A stretch of DNA of 64,000 nucleotides, from NCBI GenBank assembly GCA_910589145.1, contig CAJUSD010000004.1:1-64000 (forward strand), in the 5' to 3' direction. Positions 59,026 to 64,000 of this stretch are shown here, piece after piece. How positions within the stretch are numbered: the first letter of the stretch is position 1; each line of letters starts with the position of its first letter. A program made the translations under genes and the position numbers. The DNA is from an uncultured Oscillospiraceae bacterium. GTDB lineage: Bacteria; Bacillota; Clostridia; Oscillospirales; Ruminococcaceae. Below the pieces are notes generated by a model, which was not told the origin of the DNA, did not search any database, and saw only the letters and a list, made by a program, of their open reading frames with translations.

Positions 59026-60155
59026 TGAAAGAGAAAATCATCCGTTTTTTTAAGCAGGAAACGGTTTTATGTGCTGCTTTTATTCTTGCAGTTGTTTCTA
59101 TGTTTTTTGTCCATCCAGATTTAGAATATATCTCCTATGTGGATTTTCGGACATTAGCCATTCTGTTTTGTCTAATGGGTGTTATGTCTGGACTGCAAAA
59201 AACCGGAATTTTTCAGTGGGTTGCACAAGCTCTTTTGAGCAGAGTGCGAAAAGTCTGGCAGCTTATGGTAATTCTTGTTTTGCTCTGCTTTTTTTCCAGT
59301 ATGCTGGTTACAAATGACGTTGCACTCATTACTTTTGTACCATTTACGTTTATTGTGTTGAATCTGATTGGGTCTGAATGCAAAAAACAGCTTATTATCC
59401 CTATTGTCGTATTACAGACCGTTGCCGCAAATCTTGGCAGCATGCTTACGCCCATAGGAAACCCACAAAATCTTTATCTTTATGGCAAAGCAGGAATTTC
59501 CCTAGGCTCCTTTATTCTTCTGATGATGCCCTATACGTTAGCCTCCCTTGTTGTAACTATAATTTGGTGCTTAGTCCAGGCCAAAGCATACAATATTCCA
59601 ATTGAAGTTTCATTTACCGGGGAAACGAGGCTTACAGGACAAGCTGTCAAGATGACTACCTATGGCGTCCTTTTTGCTCTTAACCTCCTCACTGTTGCCA
59701 GGGTGGTTCCCTACAGCCTAACATTTGGAATTACATTCCTTGTCCTGCTGCTAATGGATAGAACAACGTTTTCCCGTGTGGATTACAGCCTGCTTTTGAC
59801 GTTTGTTGGATTTTTTATTTTTATCGGCAATATGGGAAGGCTGCCAGCCTTTTCTCATATTTTGCAGAAAATCGTTTCCGGCAATGAACTGCTTGCAGGT
59901 GTTGCTGTAAGTCAGATCATCAGCAATGTTCCAGCGGCGCTTTTACTGTCAGGTTTTACAGATAATCTCAACCCCCTAATCGTAGGAGTAAATATTGGAG
60001 GGCTTGGAACGTTGATTGCATCTATGGCAAGTCTTATTTCTTATAAACTCATTGTCCGGGAGGAAGGCAAAATAAAAGGTGCCTATTTCCGTTACTTTAC
60101 ACTGGCAAATATTTGCTTTTTAGTAATTCTTTTTGTATTTGCGTTCCTTTATTGA
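59025..60155 (+). CDS. SLC13/ArsB-like anion transporter
   Basis: This 376-residue membrane protein of the ion-transporter superfamily has about ten hydrophobic segments. The duplicated signature is visible as MLVTNDVALITFVPFTFIVL with LGSMLTPIGNPQNLYLY in the first half and ISNVPAALLLSGFTDN with NIGGLGTLIASMASLISY in the second half. It probably moves a dicarboxylate, sugar acid or other anion with Na+ or H+. The ATG coincides with the preceding dehydrogenase stop region; a TTG three bases earlier is ignored. The substrate is unknown. Confidence 0.85.
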   Translation: MKEKIIRFFKQETVLCAAFILAVVSMFFVHPDLEYISYVDFRTLAILFCLMGVMSGLQKTGIFQWVAQALLSRVRKVWQLMVILVLLCFFSSMLVTNDVALITFVPFTFIVLNLIGSECKKQLIIPIVVLQTVAANLGSMLTPIGNPQNLYLYGKAGISLGSFILLMMPYTLASLVVTIIWCLVQAKAYNIPIEVSFTGETRLTGQAVKMTTYGVLFALNLLTVARVVPYSLTFGITFLVLLLMDRTTFSRVDYSLLLTFVGFFIFIGNMGRLPAFSHILQKIVSGNELLAGVAVSQIISNVPAALLLSGFTDNLNPLIVGVNIGGLGTLIASMASLISYKLIVREEGKIKGAYFRYFTLANICFLVILFVFAFLY

Positions 60156-60349
60156 AATGACGGTAAAGCGTTTGGCTGTGGTGCGGAATCGAGACGTTAA
60201 TCATTTTTTCATATTAGATAAGGACACAACCGCTTTTCACCTTTTCCCTTATTACACTTAAAATAGAAAAATACCAGCCTGCGTTTTTCTCCCTGAATTT
60301 ATCACTAACTGACTGATAAAACGCATATATATTAACGATAGCGCGTCAA

Positions 60350-60420
60350 ATTGAGGTGAAACCATCTCAATGTTCTATCAAAAAGTATATGGAAGATATG
60401 GATACAACAGAATCCATATC
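60350..60420 (+). promoter_or_regulatory. Two hairpins in front of spoIIID
   Basis: ATTGAG-GTG / CA-CTCAAT (60350-60371) and GATATGGAT / ATCCATATC (60395-60403, 60412-60420, loop ACAACAGA) lie directly before the ribosome site. GATACAAC inside the second resembles the sigma-E -10 (CATACAMT), but no matching -35 was clear. They may be leader structure or a regulator site. Confidence 0.35.
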
Positions 60421-60438
60421 AAAGGGAGAGTGGCGGCA

Positions 60439-60726
60439 ATGAAAGGTTTACCGGAAGAACGAGCCGTCCTTTTGGGGCGTTATATCGCAGAAAACGGCGC
60501 TACCGTCCGAAAAGCGGCCAAGGTTTTTCAAATTTCCAAAAGCACGGTACATAAAGACGTATCCGAACGTTTAAAGAAACAGAACAATGCCTTATACCAG
60601 CAGGTCAAACAGGTATTAGAGCAAAATAAACAGGAACGGCATATCCGTGGCGGCATGGCGACACGGGAAAAATATGAAAAGTTAAAGCATGACAATGCAA
60701 GGGATTTTGAGCATGGCTCTGAATAA
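60439..60726 (+). CDS. spoIIID: Sporulation transcription factor SpoIIID
   Basis: This 95-residue DNA-binding protein activates and represses mother-cell genes during sporulation. The helix-turn-helix (ATVRKAAKVFQISKSTVHKD, 21-40) and the basic C-terminal extension (RHIRGGMATREKYEKLK) match the family. The frame is open from 60370, but AAGGGAGAG precedes the ATG at 60439 and the family starts with a short segment before ERAVLLGRYI. It shows the organism belongs to an endospore-forming lineage. The gene stands alone between unrelated genes. Confidence 0.93.
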   Translation: MKGLPEERAVLLGRYIAENGATVRKAAKVFQISKSTVHKDVSERLKKQNNALYQQVKQVLEQNKQERHIRGGMATREKYEKLKHDNARDFEHGSE

Positions 60727-60797
60727 AGGGGGCTTTCCCAGCGCTGGGAAATGTGCTATACTTGGAAAAGCACAGCAAATACGGAAGGATGAAGAAA

Positions 60798-62090
60798 ATG
60801 AAAGATTCCATATTTCGCCCGGCAGAGATTCTGCTTCCCGCTCTGGAGAAGGGTATAGATTTAACCAAATGGGCAGTAGTCGCATGTGACCAATATACGT
60901 CCCAGCCCAGCTATTGGGATGAGGTTGAAACATATGTAGGGGATTCTCCCTCTACTCTGCGTCTTACCTTGCCGGAAATCTACCTGGAACAAACCCAGCT
61001 ACAGGTCAGCCAAAAAATTGCAGATATCCAACATTCCATGAGGGAATATTTAAAGCAAAACCTGTTTCAATCATATCCCGACAGCTTTGTATACATAGAG
61101 CGTACCTTGTCTGATGGAACGGTACGCAAAGGTCTGCTTGGGATGCTGGATTTAGAGGAATATGATTATCATTCCGGCAGCAGCTCCCGGATTCGGGCAA
61201 CGGAAGGAACTGTTTTAGAACGGATACCGCCACGTGTCAGGGTGCGGGAGTGTGCTGCACTGGAGCTTCCTCATATTATGATGCTGATTGACGATATTCA
61301 GCAGACTGTGATTGAACCGCTGTCCAGTCAAAAGGACAAGCTTCCCCTGCTTTACAGCCTTTCACTTATGCAGGGGGGCGGAAATGTCAAGGGATACCGT
61401 GTCCAGGGGAATACAGCCTGTACTGTCCAGGAGGCTTTGGACAACCTTGCCCAACCAGAGGCGTTTGTCCAGCGGCACGGTCTGCCTCAGGGAACACCGC
61501 CTCTCCTGTTCGCGGCTGGGGATGGGAACCATTCCCTTGCTACTGCCAAAGCCTGCTTTGAGGAATTGAAAAAAACGCTTCCAGAAAGCGAATGGAGGAG
61601 CCATCCCGCCCGATACGCTTTGGTGGAAGTGGTAAACCTCCATGATAAATCTCTGAAATTTGAGCCGATTCATCGGGCTGTAACTGAAACCAATCCCCAA
61701 GGGCTTCTGTCTGCCCTGAAAAATGTTTGTGGAGTGTCAAGGGCAGGAGCAAATACCAAAGGCCAAAAGATAACAGTTGTTTCAGCCGATGGAATGGAAA
61801 CTTTCCTTATGGAAAAGACCACGTCAAATCTGGCAGTTGGAACCCTCCAGAATTTCCTCGACCAATATCTGAGGGATAATCCCGGCAAAATTGATTATAT
61901 TCACGGAGATGATGTTGCAGTTAAACTTGGACAGGCTTCCGGCAGTATTTCTTTTCTTCTTCCCGCTATGGGCAAAGAGGAATTATTCCCAACTGTTATT
62001 TTAGACGGCTCTCTCCCCAGGAAAACTTTCTCTATGGGCTACGCCCAGGACAAACGCTACTACATTGAAGCCAGAAAAATTATCTTTTGA
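60798..62090 (+). CDS. DUF1015 family protein
   Basis: This 430-residue conserved protein begins FRPAEILLPALEKGIDLTKW then ACDQYTSQPSYW, and its central family motif FAAGDGNHSLATAKACFE corresponds to the DGxHR/NHS block of DUF1015. DUF1015 proteins are distantly linked to ParB-fold kinases, but the reaction here is unknown. An ATG at 60789 and the longer frame are possible; GGAAGG is best spaced for 60798. It lies close behind spoIIID; no terminator is evident between them, so partial read-through is possible. Confidence 0.85.
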   Translation: MKDSIFRPAEILLPALEKGIDLTKWAVVACDQYTSQPSYWDEVETYVGDSPSTLRLTLPEIYLEQTQLQVSQKIADIQHSMREYLKQNLFQSYPDSFVYIERTLSDGTVRKGLLGMLDLEEYDYHSGSSSRIRATEGTVLERIPPRVRVRECAALELPHIMMLIDDIQQTVIEPLSSQKDKLPLLYSLSLMQGGGNVKGYRVQGNTACTVQEALDNLAQPEAFVQRHGLPQGTPPLLFAAGDGNHSLATAKACFEELKKTLPESEWRSHPARYALVEVVNLHDKSLKFEPIHRAVTETNPQGLLSALKNVCGVSRAGANTKGQKITVVSADGMETFLMEKTTSNLAVGTLQNFLDQYLRDNPGKIDYIHGDDVAVKLGQASGSISFLLPAMGKEELFPTVILDGSLPRKTFSMGYAQDKRYYIEARKIIF

Positions 62091-62124
62091 TTTTTCAGCG
62101 GTTTTTATCAGGAGGTTGGTTTAA

Positions 62125-62637
62125 GTGATTTCCTACCATATTCGCCCCGTACATTGGGACGATCCCCATGAACTGAAAAGGATAGCAGAGATAGAAGCTG
62201 TATGTTTCCCATCAGCAGAAGCTGCTTCTTTGGATTCTATCCGGCAAAGGGCGGCGGCGTTTCCAGAAAGTTTTTTTGTTGCAGAACAAGACAGCCCTGC
62301 CCAGGGAAGACTCGTCGGATTTATTAACGGCTGTGTGACAAATGCGCTGACAATCTGCGATGAAATGTTTGAGAATGTCTCCACCCATTGCCCTAACGGT
62401 GCATATCAGGCTGTTTTCGGTTTGGACGTCCTTCCGGATTTCCGCAGGCAGGGGATAGCGTCAGGATTGATGAATGCTTTGATTGCAGCGGCCCGCTCCG
62501 CAGGAAGAAAAGGGCTTATCCTTACCTGCAAAGAGCATTTGATACCATACTATGAAAAATTTGGTTATCGCAGCCTTGGCGTTTCCCAATCTGTTCATGG
62601 CGGCGCGGTCTGGTTCGATATGGTTTTAGAGTTCTAA
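62125..62637 (+). CDS. GNAT-family N-acetyltransferase
   Basis: This 170-residue acetyltransferase has acetyl-CoA-binding motif A in VFGLDVLPDFRRQGIASGLM (R/QxxGxA as RRQGIA) and a C-terminal CKEHLIPYYEKFGYRSLGVS, as in arylalkylamine-type or ribosomal-type GNATs. The start is GTG with AGGAGG 9 bases upstream. It is probably co-transcribed with the DUF1015 gene 34 bp before. Acceptor unknown. Confidence 0.88.
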   Translation: MISYHIRPVHWDDPHELKRIAEIEAVCFPSAEAASLDSIRQRAAAFPESFFVAEQDSPAQGRLVGFINGCVTNALTICDEMFENVSTHCPNGAYQAVFGLDVLPDFRRQGIASGLMNALIAAARSAGRKGLILTCKEHLIPYYEKFGYRSLGVSQSVHGGAVWFDMVLEF

Positions 62638-62639
62638 AA

Positions 62640-62676
62640 ATAAGTGCCAACAGCGTGTTTAGCTGTTGGCACTTAT
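62640..62676. terminator. Bidirectional terminator
   Basis: ATAAGTGCCAACAGC (62640-62654) pairs perfectly with GCTGTTGGCACTTAT (62662-62676) around a 7-base loop between convergent genes. The T-tract is short on both strands. Confidence 0.8.
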
Positions 62677-62694
62677 GTATATTAGAGATTTTCT

Positions 62695-63183
62695 TTATAG
62701 TTTTATCCAGCCAACTGGATGCCCGTGTTGTTCTATAAACTGAAACAGGTCATTGGCCTGGAGCCATATTGTAGCGGTATTGACATTAGGATGGATGCCA
62801 ACCATATGATCCTTAAAATCAGCGTCAATGAACACCTTAACGCGATGGTCTATATCGTTCAGCACGCCCAGCGGCGTAACAGCTCCTTTGAAAAGGCCAA
62901 GCATACTGTTTAAGTCCGCTTCCGATGCAAGGGATAGCCGGCGGCTATCCAAACAGGCTTGTATCTCCTTCAAATCTGCCTGTTTATCCTTTTGCAGTGT
63001 CAACAGAAAATACTGCCTTTTCTTATCATCGCGGATAAAAAGGTTTTTGGCAACAGTGTCCCTGCCGGGCAGTTTCAGCGCATCGCTTTCCGCCATGGTA
63101 TAAATGGCTTCATGCTCTGCTATTTGATAGGTGATTTTCTCATTTTCCAATAACTGGATAATATTTCCCTTTGTTAAGCTCAT
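62695..63183 (-). CDS. Prolyl-tRNA editing protein (YbaK/ProX family)
   Basis: This 162-residue trans-editing deacylase hydrolyses misacylated tRNA (usually Ala-tRNAPro or Cys-tRNAPro). Family blocks are TVAKNLFIRDDKKRQYFLLTL, with the conserved Lys, SMLGLFKGAVTPLGVLND and VGIHPNVNTATIWL. Length and the N-terminal helix match the ProX/PrdX type. GGAGGGCAAAA precedes the ATG. It is separated from the upstream aminotransferase gene by 18 bp on the same strand, so they are probably one transcript. Confidence 0.9.
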   Translation of the reverse strand: MSLTKGNIIQLLENEKITYQIAEHEAIYTMAESDALKLPGRDTVAKNLFIRDDKKRQYFLLTLQKDKQADLKEIQACLDSRRLSLASEADLNSMLGLFKGAVTPLGVLNDIDHRVKVFIDADFKDHMVGIHPNVNTATIWLQANDLFQFIEQHGHPVGWIKL

Positions 63184-63201
63184 TTTTGCCCTCCTATCAA
63201 T

Positions 63202-64000
63202 TTATAGGGCAAGGATTCCACTGTCCCTAATGCTTTGGACAGCCCAAAGGATCTCTTCCCGATCCTGAACCAGAGCCATTCTTACATGACCTTCCCCGGA
63301 AGGACCGAACGCGCTTCCCGGCGTTACCAATACCCCTGCTTTCGCCAGCAGTTCTTTTGTAAAGGTCAGGGAATCGGGAAATTCTTCTGGTATTTTCGCC
63401 CAGACAAACATAGTGGACTTGCAACGGGGAACGTTCCAGCCAATTTCTGTCAGTCCATCACACAATGCGTCCCGCCTGTCCTGGTAAGCCTGGCGTGTTT
63501 GGGACACGCTGGATTGATCCCCTGTAATTGCGGCAATAGCAGCTTTTTGAACTGGCAGGAACATCCCATAATCCATATTGGATTTTAATGCAGACAGCAT
63601 TCCCACTACTTCTTTGTTTCCAAGGCAGAAGCCAATCCTTGCACCAGCCAAGCCATAGGTTTTGGAAAGGGAATTAAATTCCACCCCAACCTCTTTCGCC
63701 CCTGGATATGCCAAAAAGCTGCCGCAGGTTGCGCCGTCAAACACCAGCTCACTGTATGCGTTGTCGTGGAGAACTAAAATGTTATGATTTTTTGCAAAGG
63801 CAATTAGTTCCTCATAAAAACTGGATGGTGCGACAGCCGTCGTCGGGTTATTGGGATAGGACACAATCATCAGTTTGGCTTTGTCTGCAATAGAATCCGG
63901 TATTTCTGAAAAGTCTATCAGATAATCCTTTTCTTTGCGCATGGGCATGAAATACTGTTTGGCTCCAGCGATCAGCGGGCCGTCCCCGAAAATTGGATAG
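63202..64000 (-). CDS. Class I/II aminotransferase (partial, 5' end outside window)
   Basis: The frame stays open to the window edge, adding YPIFGDGPLIAGAKQYF before the first internal Met, so about 265 C-terminal residues are visible. The PLP lysine is in EFNSLSKTYGLAGARIGF, the PLP-phosphate and substrate motifs are MIVSYPNNPTTAVAP and LVLHDNAYSELVFDG, and the substrate Arg is near the C-terminus (HVRMALV). It resembles LL-diaminopimelate aminotransferase-like or other branch I-gamma enzymes; the exact substrate cannot be assigned. Confidence 0.88.
   Translation of the reverse strand, partial: YPIFGDGPLIAGAKQYFMPMRKEKDYLIDFSEIPDSIADKAKLMIVSYPNNPTTAVAPSSFYEELIAFAKNHNILVLHDNAYSELVFDGATCGSFLAYPGAKEVGVEFNSLSKTYGLAGARIGFCLGNKEVVGMLSALKSNMDYGMFLPVQKAAIAAITGDQSSVSQTRQAYQDRRDALCDGLTEIGWNVPRCKSTMFVWAKIPEEFPDSLTFTKELLAKAGVLVTPGSAFGPSGEGHVRMALVQDREEILWAVQSIRDSGILAL

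Overview
This window looks like chromosome of a motile, spore-forming Clostridia bacterium, most likely a gut anaerobe of the Oscillospirales/Ruminococcaceae type. The inference rests on a CsrA-flagellin pair, the sporulation regulator SpoIIID, strong AGGAGG ribosome sites, YesN-type membrane AraC regulators, and LplABC sugar transporters that lack their own ATPase. Taxonomy is inferred from gene style, not from a marker gene. I saw no rRNA, tRNA, CRISPR array, prophage or intact transposase.

Layout. (1) 1-3.1 kb: csrA, then a large flagellin whose mRNA leader carries candidate CsrA sites, and a small acidic protein gene. (2) 3.2-11.7 kb: a complete hexuronate catabolic locus. uxaC and a LacI-type repressor are on the minus strand; uxaB, uxaA, a KDPG aldolase-VOC fusion and kdgK are on the plus strand. 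The divergent lacI/uxaB region has two good sigma-A promoters, each with a related operator just downstream. (3) 12.1-14.2 kb: a chemoreceptor. (4) 14.2-23.4 kb, minus strand: a YesN-type AraC regulator, an LplABC-like transporter, an esterase and an SGNH hydrolase. A 714-bp imperfect palindrome separates the regulator from the transporter operon. (5) 23.8-29.7 kb, minus strand: two heparinase II/III-type lyases, an SDR and a 2-hydroxyacid dehydrogenase, with a divergent sugar isomerase at 30 kb. (6) 30.9-35.8 kb: a two-component system plus a MacB/FtsX-type ABC exporter, with matching direct-repeat sites in front of both halves. (7) 36.1-45.9 kb, minus strand: an oligopeptide ABC importer followed by an M14 and an S9 peptidase, a peptide-scavenging unit. 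(8) 46.7-60.2 kb: a second LplBC/solute-binding system with a PL22-like oligogalacturonate lyase, an enolase-superfamily dehydratase, two unrecognised proteins, a 2-hydroxyacid dehydrogenase, a second YesN-type regulator, an alcohol dehydrogenase and an anion transporter. (9) 60.4-64 kb: spoIIID, a DUF1015 protein, a GNAT, a prolyl-tRNA editing protein and an aminotransferase cut by the window end.

How it fits together: lyases and esterases release (unsaturated) uronic acid oligomers, the LplABC systems import them, dehydrogenases and isomerases convert them, and UxaC/UxaB/UxaA/KdgK/KDPG aldolase bring them to pyruvate and glyceraldehyde-3-phosphate. Chemotaxis and flagellin genes lie next to this locus.

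The most unusual material is non-coding. There is a 714-bp palindrome whose terminal double-hairpin module recurs 19 kb away with compensatory base changes. There is a three-member MITE-like family with 3-bp target duplications. An 18-bp sequence occurs three times, twice as the ends of a 146-bp element. The flagellin leader has an apparent CsrA switch. The two unrecognised proteins at 52.8-54.4 kb are the best candidates for undescribed enzymology.
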